Source: Ophioceras dolichostomum (lineage: Eukaryota; Ascomycota; Sordariomycetes; Magnaporthales; Ophioceraceae). From it: DNA of 64,000 bases. Below, in pieces: positions 25,347-35,636 of the stretch. How positions within the stretch are numbered: position 1 is the stretch's first letter; the number at the start of each line of letters is the position of its first letter. The position numbers were made by a program, and so were the translations under genes. Under the pieces are notes generated by a model. The model did not search any database and had not been told where the DNA came from. It saw only the letters and a list, made by a program, of their open reading frames with translations. Location: positions 1-64,000 of the forward strand of contig PYST01000221.1 of the NCBI GenBank assembly GCA_003049485.1. Direction: 5' to 3'.

Positions 25347-25584
25347 CTACCTAGCCGCTCGATGGGGGTCCGTAAATCGATCTCAAAATGCTTTATTTTT
25401 AATTTGTGTTTGACAAAACGATCAGGGAATGCTTACGGCTGGGGGAAATGAAAAATAGAGCGTTTTGGAAAAGAAAAATGATTTTAAAAGCACTGTGGGA
25501 CAAGTGTTGAGACGTTTTTTCCTGTCCCAAATGTCCAAAATTTAGGTGGGTGATCTCCTAGGGTGGGCAGGGGCGGCCAGGTAG
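25347..25584 (+). repeat. Dispersed ~236-bp TIR element, copy 2
   Basis: Second copy of the element at 19398-19633, same orientation. The left end TACCTAGCCGCTC and right end GGGCGGCCAGGTA form an imperfect inverted repeat of about 13 bp. The internal AT-rich core matches copy 1 closely, with small indels. No ORF. Confidence 0.75.
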
Positions 25585-25603
25585 GTATATAATTGTCGTT
25601 ATA

Positions 25604-25709
25604 GAAGCAGACATCTAAAAGCAGAAGACTAAAAGAGAATGCTAAAAGTACAAATCTGAAAGTACAAATCCAAAATTAAAAGTACAGGTCTGAAAGTAGA
25701 AATCTAAAG
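25604..25709 (+). repeat. Degenerate 14-nt tandem repeat
   Basis: About seven units of the form AAGTACAAATCTGA (variants AAGCAGACATCTAA, AAGTAGAAATCTAA) run just downstream of element copy 2. One unit is shortened. Non-coding. Confidence 0.75.
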
Positions 25710-25833
25710 CCCGCCCGCGCAGTCTATAAGTAACGCCCCTACATCGCTGTCCCCCATGTCCCTTTACTCGCAAACATATCCTTTCAATCACTTCTTCCTA
25801 AGCCTCTCTTGATCCCCCCCCCCCCCCCCCCCC

Positions 25834-25902
25834 NNNNNNNNNNNNNNNNNNNNNNNNNNNNNNNNNNNNNNNNNNNNNNNNNNNNNNNNNNNNNNNNNNN
25901 NN
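25834..25902. other. Assembly gap (69 N) in a C homopolymer
   Basis: Twenty C precede and five C follow the N run. It falls in the last exon of the minus-strand unknown gene, where G-runs would code poly-Gly. True length and frame across the gap are unknown. Confidence 0.98.
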
Positions 25903-26016
25903 CCCCCATACTAAATCTTTTCTTGGAGGGTGACCCGGGCGATCCGAGCGATCCGAGCGGCTGTTGCTGCTGCTGAAGTGGCGTGTGCGATCCAGCGGCC
26001 ACTCCACTTCCGAGCG

Positions 26017-26047
<31 letters not shown>

Positions 26048-26740
26048 GTGCTTCTGCTGCTGCTGCTGGACCTGCTGAAGTGGCGCCTCGTGGCTTCCGC
26101 CCGCAGAGGCGGGACGATGCGGCAACGACAGCGGTTGAGTCGGTCCCACGTGCGACACCTCGCGGCTCGAGGCTGCATGGGCGGTCGGTTGCGGCGTCGC
26201 CGATCTCTTGCCGCCGCTCCCGTCGCGCGGCGGCGGTACCCTGGATGGCAATCTCGGCCCCGATCCCGACGACGAGCGAGATCCCCTCTCCGGTCTGGTC
26301 GGGCGCGGTGGCCCTTCACGCCTCCGCTCTCGCCGGCGGCCCCGCTCCTTCTCGAGCCTGAAGAACTGCGCCAGGTGATCGAGGCTCTCTTTCGGGACCT
26401 GCGCAAGGTGGAGGCAGAGCTTCATCAGATGCTTGATCAGTATCTCCATATCGGCCCTTCTGGTCGTCCTGAACGGCCCGTAGTAGTTCATCGTCAGGAA
26501 GCCCTCGTTGTCAGCAGGAACCGCCCCGGGCTTGATCCCGAGCCTCTCCCGATGCGAGCCTGCGCTCGAAGACCGCTGGTTACCGCCTTTCTGGTGGGGC
26601 ATCCCGCCCTCGAGGGCGCAATATTCATAGTTATGGTCCCATTCGCCGATGACGAGGAAGATTTCCTCCCCGTCCTGGGCCACGAGTAGAGACCTGCAAA
26701 TATTTGCAACGAGTTAGAAGGCTTCCAGGGTAGGGTCGGG

Positions 26741-26887
26741 CCTGCGCTGTATTGTACTGTGATGTGTATTGTATTGTATCTGGTACCGCGCTACCTGCCA
26801 GGTACGATATAATACCGCGCAAAGCACAGCACACGCAGATAGATCGAAACACAATACAAAGTACAATACATTACATTACATTGCAGG
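26741..26887. repeat. TIR element A (second MITE-like family), 147 bp, in an intron
   Basis: The ends are CCTGC at the left and GCAGG at the right. Inverted repeats of roughly 35-40 nt are rich in TGTATTGTA and TACAATACA. The segment is flanked by GGGTAGGGTCG on both sides (26730-26740 region and after 26890), a candidate 11-bp target duplication. It lies within the intron 26694-26961. No coding capacity. Long TIRs with a 9-11-bp duplication suggest the Mutator superfamily. Confidence 0.75.
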
Positions 26888-28111
26888 CTCTGGGTAGGGT
26901 CGCATAATGGAAGGACGTAGTCGGCGGGCGAATGGGAGAGGGCTGGCTAACTTGCCGAAACGGTTTGTCTTTCCCCCCTTTGAGCATCCCCTTTCTATCC
27001 TGCTTGTGGAGGTTCTGCTCTCTCTCCGTCCGCCGCCTAAGGTTGAGCCAAGCCAGCATTTCCGCTGTCTCCTGCTATTCGATGTGCACGTCGGGAAGGT
27101 TTCCCTCCAATCCTCGACGGGGGCGGCTCTTGGCCTCCACAATGGCGAGGACCTCATCCTCCCCGGTGTGATATAAGTGTCCGTCGGTTAGGGTCTCGAA
27201 GATCAGGCCGTACTCCGCGGTGACCTTCCCCTTCTTCTTGGCTAAGTCGTTGATAATCTCGGCCTGCTCCGTGCTGTCCTTGTGGATGCGCTCCTTGACG
27301 TGGAACCGGTTTCTCTCGATGGTCCAGCGCGCCAGGACCTCCTCAGTTTGGTAGTCGTACTTCGCTGTGACCAGGCCGCTCCCCCCTACGGTCTTGCTGG
27401 GACTGCCTTGCGTAGAGCGAAGCACCCTTGCAATCACCGCCATGTAGCGACGGAGGACTGCGTCCATGAGCTCTATGATGGCTTGGTTCACAATCATCTC
27501 ATCCGCCGCGGGGAGCTCCTTGGCGGCTGCTTTCTGCTTCGATTTCGCCTGCGATTTGGCCTTCTTCACAGGCGTTTCGATGGGGGCCCCGTCCGTGCCT
27601 TCCTCAGTGTTGTCGACGCCGCTGCTCTCGATCATGGCATGGTTCTGGGAAATCTTGGCAGCGGTGTAACGACCGATGTTGATATTGTCGTGGGGATCCT
27701 CGTCGACATGGTAGGTGTTGATGTCGGGAGAGGGGTCCTCCACGACCCTGAGGTATGCTCTCGTATCTCGATCCGGAAGCTCACCGGAGGCGTACATCTG
27801 GTCGATGACGTTTGCATACTCGGGGTCAACGTGATCTTCGCATCTGAAGAGGTTATTGCCGGGATAGTGGAGGACAAGAGCCCGGAAGTGAAGAAAGTTC
27901 TCGTAACCAAGCTTGGAGCCGGACGGACCTGGTCCGTCTTTGCTTTGCTTCCACTTGTAAAGGCCAGACAGCACGAGGCTGTTTGGATCGGATCGGAAAA
28001 TTTCCTGCACATGTTCTCTCCAGAGCTCAGGGGTTCTAGCGCTTTGGCGTACCTTGGCCGTGCAGAACAGCTGAGGCTGGACTGTGCTGGTTGGTGCCAT
28101 GGTGACCAGGA

Positions 28112-28225
28112 CCTGCAAAGTACTGTATTGTAGTGTGTTTTGTATGGTATCCGGTGCAGCGTAAAGTACACGTGAATAGGTCGGAAATACAATACAAAAG
28201 ACAATACACTACATTACATTGCAGG
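28112..28225. repeat. TIR element B (same family), 114 bp, upstream of the unknown gene
   Basis: Same family as 26741-26887: CCTGCA start, TGCAGG end, and long imperfect inverted repeats with the shared run ACATTACATTGCAGG. It sits 11 nt upstream of the minus-strand ATG at 28100, so it probably supplies 5' UTR or promoter sequence. No clear target duplication. Confidence 0.72.
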
Positions 28226-29207
28226 TTCTGATTGTAACGAGGTAGAGTGAGGAATTAGATCTCAGGTTTGGATCAGGACGGGCTGGGGGCGGTGAACTGT
28301 TTGACTGTGCGGGATAATGATGGAGTGGATGTGCAGATTGTGTTCTTGGGTGAGTGAGGACTTCAGATTATCTGTCGTCTATGGGTCCAGATTTATACAG
28401 ACCAGGCAGATCGCTCTGCATCGCTGCTGGGTAAGAGGTTAGCCCTAACCTTGCGAACGACCGTCATAGAAATTCAAGGTCGACCAGTGTAGCGGCTGAT
28501 AGCCACCTACGATGACCGGAAGTCAAAGTTCGACCATGGCCGGCTAATCAGACCAGGAGAGCCCGTCCGACGAAAGGAGATGCCGCTGGCCGGCTTCGGG
28601 CTGTCATTGGGCTGTTGTTGAGAGAGGCCTCTTGCCACACAGAGCCATCGCAATGGCCAGCTTGATCCGCAGGCCGGCAGACTTTGGCAGGACCCGAGGG
28701 TCAGACCAGCCGGCCCAAAGATGCCGTCTGTCATCATGGTCCGAAGCAGGGGGGGGCGATGGGTCAACTTGTGTCGACATGGGGTCGGTGACTTAGAGGA
28801 CATGGCTGCTGAGACTCATGCCACCAGCGCAACGTCTCCTCGTAGCAACGATGGAGGCAGGAGGCACGGGCTCGTGTCAAGGCAGGAGATGATGGGAAGA
28901 ACGGGAAAATAATTGAATTGGATGACCACTATGATCAACAACTAGGGGTACTGCCAGGCCCCAGGACTGAGAAGAGCAATGCGACTAGGCTCGATCGACG
29001 AAAGACAATGACTCCCACGGAATAATTCATCAGATAGTAGAAGGGGAGGCGGGCACTTGAGCGAGATGGAATGACCAGGGCAAGCAGGTAGATGGTCAGA
29101 GAAGCAACAACTAAAACAAGTGTGCCGAAAAGAGAGTGAGAGGGAAAGAACCGAAGGCCATGTTTGGCGACCTAATCTGAAGGCTACTGACGAGTTGGCA
29201 TCAATAT
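28226..29207. other. Spacer between two unknown genes
   Basis: About 1 kb without a supportable gene: the upstream region of the 28100 gene and the 3' flank of the gene ending at 29208. Confidence 0.45.
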
Positions 29208-30596
29208 TTAGGATTGCACAGCGATGGCCTCGCCCTGGGTCCCCCATTTGTCGTCTTCGCCGAGCTTGGTCTCCTCTGGAGTCGTCTGACACCTTGTCTC
29301 CCCAACAGGCGTGTTGGCCATCCACTTGAGCAAGAGCCATGCGTCCTCCGAGGGGACGGGCTCAGGGCCAGCGACGACCAACAGCCGGGAATGGCGGATG
29401 GCCAGGCCCCCGTCCCAGTGAACCTGCGTGATTCGGGCGAACTTGCAGCAGAAGAAGCTGTACACGAGTACCTGATGACATGAAGCCATCGAGTCAGCAT
29501 CTGGTCATTGCGCTGTGACCTGCAGGTGTCAGCCCGCAAGCCGTGGTCTACAGCAGCGGCCTGAGCCCGTGGTTTCGAGCTCCTGTCAGGTGGCCGACCC
29601 ACAATACGAGAGTCTAGGAGGACTCGAGAGAACCGACGGGAACCACGAGAAGGCCTGGGCCAACTGACGGGAAATATGAAGTCATCAATGCATTGGCCAT
29701 GGCAGAGACGATAGCGTATCATGTTGATCGCCGCCAGGACCTCGCCAACAGTCGTCGGGACGGAACCGTCGGCGTCCCTGCATGGCGGGAGTACGCCATT
29801 GGTAACAACCAATGCGGCATGAGGCTTGCCGCTGGTGGTTTTAAACACTCCCTCTGACAATAAGGACAACCAATGATTACCCGACGCAGAGTAGTGTCGG
29901 GCGCAGGTGTCAGCTAGAGGATCGCACTCACGGCTATGAAAACCCATCATCAAATTGTCAGCGGTAATAGAGAGGGAGAGTGTGGCGGAGAATGGAGGGA
30001 GGGAAACGCAGGAAACCATACTGCCAGTCTTTCTCCACTCCGATGATGCAAGCGTAAAGACGTCCTCGCCGGGGTAGTGGACTTTTTCCACGAACCAAAG
30101 CGCTCGCTCACAGGAGCCCCCATCACACTCTTCCGCCTCAGGATCTTCGCACCGACATTTTTTACACTCCCACCATTTCATGATCCCGACGCATTTCGAG
30201 TTCATCCGAAACTCGAGATCGCGGAGGGCATTGTCGCTCTTTGGTCTGTAAGGACGAAAGAACAGAGGGTCCGGATCGAAAAGCGCGGTCTCATCCACAT
30301 CGATGGGGGGAAGCTTGCGGATGGGCACAGATTCGAGCTCTTCATTCGTGACCTCAGGCGGCCAGGTGTGGCCCCATTGGATGGCCTGGTAGACGTTGTG
30401 GATGGAGGTGGACATGCAGCCGCTTCTGCAGTTGGCGACGGTCAGCCTCGGTCGTTGTCTCTGGAAATGGACAGAGGGCCTCAGCCTCTTCGAGTTCTTT
30501 GGCCTCGGCCTCGGCCGCCCTCACCATGCGGCGTTCCCTGTCGCAGTCGTCGTAGTCGAAATTGATGTAACCACCCTCATCATCAGAATCAGACAT
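29208..30596 (-). pseudogene. Unknown Cys-rich fungal protein, probable frame break
   Basis: The start ATG at 30596 opens an acidic, helical N-terminus (MSDSDDEGGYINFDYDD, then a Glu/Ala-rich helix). About 55 codons later the reading frame must change near 30420 to reach YQAIQWGHTWPPEVT, and no splice pair of the right phase is found. A Cys cluster follows (WWECKKCRCEDPEAEECDGGSC), arranged like a zinc site, then ALWFVEKVHYPGED. An intron from a CCC/GTCAGT donor near 29675 to a CATCAG acceptor near 29476 joins DDFIFP to VLVYSFFCCKFARITQVHW and a tail ending at 29208. No family is recognised. The frame change could be a sequence indel or decay. A second intron may lie around 29940-30030, where the ORF stays open. 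Confidence 0.5.
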
Positions 30597-32846
30597 GTTT
30601 GCGGGTTCAGTCGACAGTGAAAACTGCTCGCACCGGCGAAGACGGAGCGGTGAACTTCGCGGATTGGAACCAGTACGGAGCCAAACGTCGATGAAAAGGG
30701 AACAAGAGCGTGAGGAGGATGAGAGAGAAGAAAGAGATAAAAGGGAGAACTCCACTGGCGGGGTTAGTTTATTGACATGAGCTGCCTACCGACAGAGTGG
30801 ATCAATGATGTGATTGGTTACCGACAGAGCGGCATGCCCCTCCAAGCAGCCCCCAGAGTCAGCCAGCCAGCCCTCCCAAAACAACACAAACAGGAAAATC
30901 GTTGACTGTACAGAGTAAACAGCCCCCAGCGACCAGCGACCACCTAGCGACGTGGCACTTCGCCTCAGACCAGGCAGGCCGCCAGGCGACACAACCTTGG
31001 CCGCGTCAAAATAATGGTAGCACCAACACGAACCAACGCGAACCAACGAAAGCCAACGAAAGCTGAACATGCCGCTGGTGGGCCTGCCCGTCTGCCTACC
31101 TAGGTAGGTACGTAGGTGCCACCTACCGCTCTACACCAGGTCACCTACCTTACCTACGGAATAGGTCCATGGAGAGATGGGCCTGCCCGTGAGGTCGATA
31201 CGACCGCCTAGGCCCTGGCGCACCATCACCCGAAAATCAACCACTCAACCGCCGACTCACGCATTGCCATACACGCCAAAAACAGTTTCCTACTCTACAT
31301 CACGACCGCCACCGACCCTGGGCGAAACATCACGCCGCCTCCTTCGCCTTGTCTACCGGCCTGCTAACCGGTAGATGACGTTTCGGGCTCCCGTCGCTGC
31401 CGCCAAATTGGGGGCAGGAACTTTGGCCTCCCCTTGCCTCAACAAGGCGAGAGGTAGGCCGCCCCCGGCCCTCTCGCTCGGCACCCACACACATGCTCAC
31501 TGAGGCAAGGTAGAGGTACCTAAGCTAGGCAGTCCGACCTACCCAGCTTGGTCTTGGAAGCGGGCCACTGCGGTCGCTCACTACCTCTATCGTAGGCTGG
31601 CAAAGCAACCGTGGTGTCCACTGAGACTGAGAGACGAAGGCCTTGATTCCATTTTGGTCAATTTCCTGGTAGGTATGTACCTAGGCAACTAATAGCTATC
31701 TCGAGATGTAAAGCAAATAATATAAAGGGAAAGAAAGGGGGCAAATAAAATCGAGCAAATGTGAGGTGGAGAGGGGTTGTGAAGAGACGGGGCCAATTTG
31801 ATGTCAAATATGTAACTCGAGAAAGTTTCCCCTGCCAGAGAGGTTCAACTCGTGGCAACCAGAAAAATGACAGAAAAAAGTTCAGAGATCAAATCCCGTC
31901 CCTTTCCCTTCCTCCCCATCTTTGGATGCCTACCACCAAAGATATCCAAAAAGACAAAAGCCTTCTCTCCGCCCGTATTACTAATTGTTCCCGAACCTTG
32001 TTGGGAAGCAATCGCCACATATCGCCGAAAGACCAGCCAACCACACCAAGATATTCGAACCGAAGGAACAGAGATACTGACAAAAGAAAACCCGACCACG
32101 AGGACCTCACTCAATCTTCCCTCAATCTTGAGACGGGGTTTTCTCTCTCCCTCTCTCATCTCTCTCTCACACATCTCCCCCGCCCGCCGCCCCGAAACCC
32201 TTCATATGGTCATCAATCTCGTGCAGGCAAATACCACCGGGCTGCCCTCGAGCCGCCCTCGAGCCGCTGCCCCGTATCCTATTCCCCATCCGATTCCACG
32301 TGGCGCCAACTAACAAAAGCAAAAGCAGGACCAAAACAAGCTCCGCCAGATCAAGAGAGCAAGAATAAATAGACGGGAGAAAAGGGGGACGACGCCCCGC
32401 TTCTTCATCAAGGAGAAGATCAAAATGCAACATACTCGGGACAAAAGACACAATGGTGTGAGATGTGAAAAGGGACGAGACATAGTCGCGTCGAGCGGAC
32501 AGAACTTTGTGGTGAGGTGGGCAGGCAGTGGGCGTGGGAGAGGTGAAAGAAACGATGACAGAATAACACCGAAAATGCACGCTCCGAAGTGACTGGGGGT
32601 ATGGCGGTTTTGAGCAAGCCACTGTTTTAACAGTGAAATGATTGTATAAGGGGTATATTGATATCCAAGAGCATCGACCGGTTGGGGATGAATAAACAAA
32701 GGAGAAAAGTGTAAATCGCCGAGGCGTAGAGGCGGAAAGGCGGGGTCGGGTAGCCTTACAGACCGACCATCTGTCCAGGCCGAACCGAGCGGACCGGAAG
32801 CCGGTAGAATCCCTCAGCTACCACCGGCCCCACCCAGCCAGGGATG
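30597..32846. other. Gene-poor region, 2.2 kb
   Basis: ORFs on both strands overlap and show no domains. Clusters of TACCTAGGTAGGTA-type sequence occur near 31098-31160, 31515 and 31670. The right part is probably the 3' UTR of the zinc-cluster regulator. No gene can be supported. Confidence 0.5.
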
Positions 32847-35636
32847 CTACCTCGGCAAGGTGTTGAAGTCGATCTCGGCACCCATGCCAGCCATGCCAAG
32901 GACGCCGCCGCCCATACCACTCATATCCGAGTTCGTCCGTTGCAAGGCCTGGAAGTCACCGACAGTCCTCAGCTGCAATGGCGGCTGCGGCTGCTGTTGC
33001 GAGATGGCAAAGCTGTTGGCCCGCTGAGGCGGCTTCTGCCGCATCACTGCGCCTCCGCCGCCACCCGGGGCTCCACCAGCACCCGAAAGGCCCAGGCCGT
33101 GGGGCGGGCCGCCGCCAATCTGGCCCATAGCGTTCGGGCCAAGCCCGCCGCCTGGGCCGTAGGCCGCCTGGTGTATCATCGCAGGACCGGGCTGTTGAGG
33201 CGACATGGTCTGATGCCCTAGGCCTAAGCTGGGTGGTTGGCTCATACCAGGAAGCATGTTGTTTTGGTAGTGGGTGGTCATGCTGTGGCCCATGCTCTGC
33301 AGTGTTGGTTGTGGGGGCTGCTGTTGAGGAGGATGCGAGTGTTGTTGCTGGTGTGGGTGTGTGTGGGGGTGTTGGTGAGTTTGCGACGAATGCGGTTGAT
33401 GTGGCGGATGCTGCTGGTGCGGAGGGTGTTGTTGGTGGTGCGGCATGTGCGGAGCATGATGGCCGACGACGCCTACGGGAGCGCTAAGCTGCGGCCCCGG
33501 TCCGCCGGGCCCGCTGACTGGACTCATGACCATGTCGGACATCGACCCAAAGTCTGACGGCAAGCCGTGGGGGAACTCGATGCTCGGGGAGAGCACCGCC
33601 GGCGAGCTGACGAAGGGAGAGTTCATGTCCGCGACCGAAGGCGCACTCCCACTCGACGTCGAAGGCTCCGTCTTGAACTCCTCGATCCGGGGTACGGAAA
33701 ACTTGCGATCGAAGTCCTCCATCGCTATTGACGGCGGCTGGCCCATGCCCGCGTTTCCAAATCCATCGAAGATATCGATGCTGCAGGCGGCCTCGGGCAC
33801 GTTCTGCAGCAGGGGGTGGATGAGGCGAGGGATCACGTCGTTCATTTTGCTGAGCATTAGGGGCAAGAATCTAACCTCGCCATTGCGCACGAGGCCGACC
33901 ATGTTGAGGAGCTGCTGCAGGCTCTCGTGGGGGTCGAAAATGGCCAGTGGACTACGCGCTGCGGGTTGGAACGCCAGAACGTCAACCAGAGACGACACGA
34001 CCTCGAACAGTTTCTCAACCTGAGAATCGTGCATTAGCAAATGACATGACAGATCACAAAGTTATAAAGAGAGGGGAGTTGGAACAGGATACGTCAAGGA
34101 ATGCTCGTATTTCACTGCGGTTTGCGCAAGGGGTGGAGGACAATGAACACGGGGAACTCACAAAGCCGCTGCTAATCAGCTCGGTGCTCTGAGGGGAGAA
34201 GGCCGAGGTCATTGTGATCAGCTCGCGAGACATGTCCATGGGGAACTGCATTGACAGGCTGGCGTCGCTGTTGTTGACGCCGCGGGAGATGCCGAACTGC
34301 CAGGTCATGTTCTTGAGCCAGTTTTGGTTGGTGTGGCGATCGGCGAGGGAGTCTCCCCCAGCGTTGAGGTAGGCGGGCAGGACTTCCGACAACTGCTTCT
34401 GGAGTGCGGTGATGTACGACGACGAGCAGTCGCCCTTGGTCTTGGTCCACGAGTTGACGAGCTGGTCGTCAAGGGGGCGGAACATGTTCACGAGAAGCAC
34501 AAATCCGTTCAGCTGGTGCGCCAGGGGATCGCTGGGGTCGTCCGCGATTGTCGGCGCGTTGATGGTCGCCTGAAGTGACAGTGGCCGCTGACGCTGCAGG
34601 GCGTACGCTCTGGGTGGTTGGTTTATTAATGTTAGCCATCACTTTTCGTTTTGAAAGCGCAGAGGCGGATTAGGAGAAGTTTGCAGCCCCGAGAACCAGG
34701 GAGAACTAGGTGCATAGATCTTCTCACCGTTCAGTCATGAAGAGCAGCCAGTAGAGGCGCCGGCGCCTCGAGGCACTGGCGGGGTCGAAAGCCAGGTACG
34801 ACTCCTCCTTGTTCATGCTAATCATGTGCACGACGGTTGTAGCCTCGCGCAGGTGGAACCAGGCCTTGTCGTGCAATTCAAGGATGCAGTAACAGGCGAA
34901 CAGCAGGTAGCTCGTGCAGAGGTTGTTGATGTTGTTGATGTTCGGCAGGTCGAGGTAGTCGAACGCCTTGCGCACGCGCAGAGTCTCTTCCATCAACAGC
35001 GTCGCCGAGACGATGTTGGCGCCGGCCATGCTGTCCAGGCCGTAAGGGTCGCCGCCCGGGATGACCATGCCCGGCTGGAGCATCATGAGGGCGCACAGGG
35101 AGGTCAACAGGCAATATGTGTCGAGATTCGTCTCCAGGCTAGCGGCATCCAATTCGAGCTGGTGTCGGTGCAGGATTGGCATTGTCGGATACATGTTGTT
35201 GAAGTAAAACTCGATGCTCTCCTTGATCATATCCTTGGTGAGGAGGCCAGGGGTCGGCGCCAGCGTCGGGCTAGAAGGTGGGCTGGGGGCGCCATTGAGG
35301 CGATTGTGGACTTTCGTCGCGAGGCTCGTCTGTCGCTGCGTCTCTCGGAGCTCGCTGATAACTTTCGCCCTTGATCCTTTCGGTCCCTTCTTCTGTGGAA
35401 TGGCGTTGTAGGTGCAGGTAAGCTGGGCCGAATGACAATTCCTGCACGGATTGACTCCGTCGCACTTCACCTTGCGACGATGGCAGGCTAATAAAATCCG
35501 TTTGGAGTCTGAGCGTTAGTCGCAAACAAAGGCGAGGAGGATACGGGGACGGAGACGGGGGCTGCTCAAGCAGTAAGTGAGCAGGCAGGCGAGGCAAGAA
35601 CTGACCGTCACACGCCCTCTTCACGGCCGTCGTCAT
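32847..35636 (-). CDS. Zn2Cys6 transcription factor, CLR-1-like
   Basis: Four exons (35636-35606, 35487-34728, 34609-34162, 34019-32847) join in phase to give 803 aa. The intron after codon 10 splits the zinc cluster. Across it the protein reads ACDACHRRKVKCDGVNPC followed by RNCHSAQLTC, six cysteines with normal binuclear spacing. QKKGPKGSRAKVISELRETQ follows as linker and coiled start. A fungal-specific regulatory domain spans about residues 90-400 (HRHQLELDAASLETNLDTYC, WFHLREATTVVHMISM, RRRRLYWLLFMTERAYALQR). The C-terminal third is rich in Gln, His, Pro and Met, typical of an activation region. The linker and domain order match my recollection of CLR-1/ClrA, activators of cellulase genes, but other sugar regulators share this layout. 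Nuclear. The long upstream spacer fits a regulated transcription factor. Confidence 0.85.

Larger units (their letters stand above)
25784..28100 (-). pseudogene. Unknown multi-domain fungal protein, internal stop, intron with TIR element
   Basis: Exon 1 (28100-26962) and exon 2 (26693-25784) join in phase across a 268-nt intron, giving about 680 codons. Exon 1 starts MAPTSTVQPQ and has a compact N-terminal domain (LFRCEDHVDPEYANVIDQMY), a Lys/Ala-rich linker and a second domain (EYGLIFETLTDGHLYHTGED). An in-frame TAG at 27077-27075 follows VHIE and precedes QETAEMLAWL, which clearly continues the protein. Exon 2 opens with LLVAQDGEEIFLVIGEWD, a pattern I associate with C-terminal domains of uncharacterised fungal proteins, then a basic Gln/His/Pro-rich tail. 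The tail crosses an N gap and ends in a Gly run. The intron contains TIR element A. The stop suggests a pseudogene or a sequence error. No function is recognised. Confidence 0.6.

Noticed and set aside
31761..32372. 203-codon plus-strand ORF
   Set aside because: AT-rich codons unlike real genes here, low-complexity composition, and no domain.
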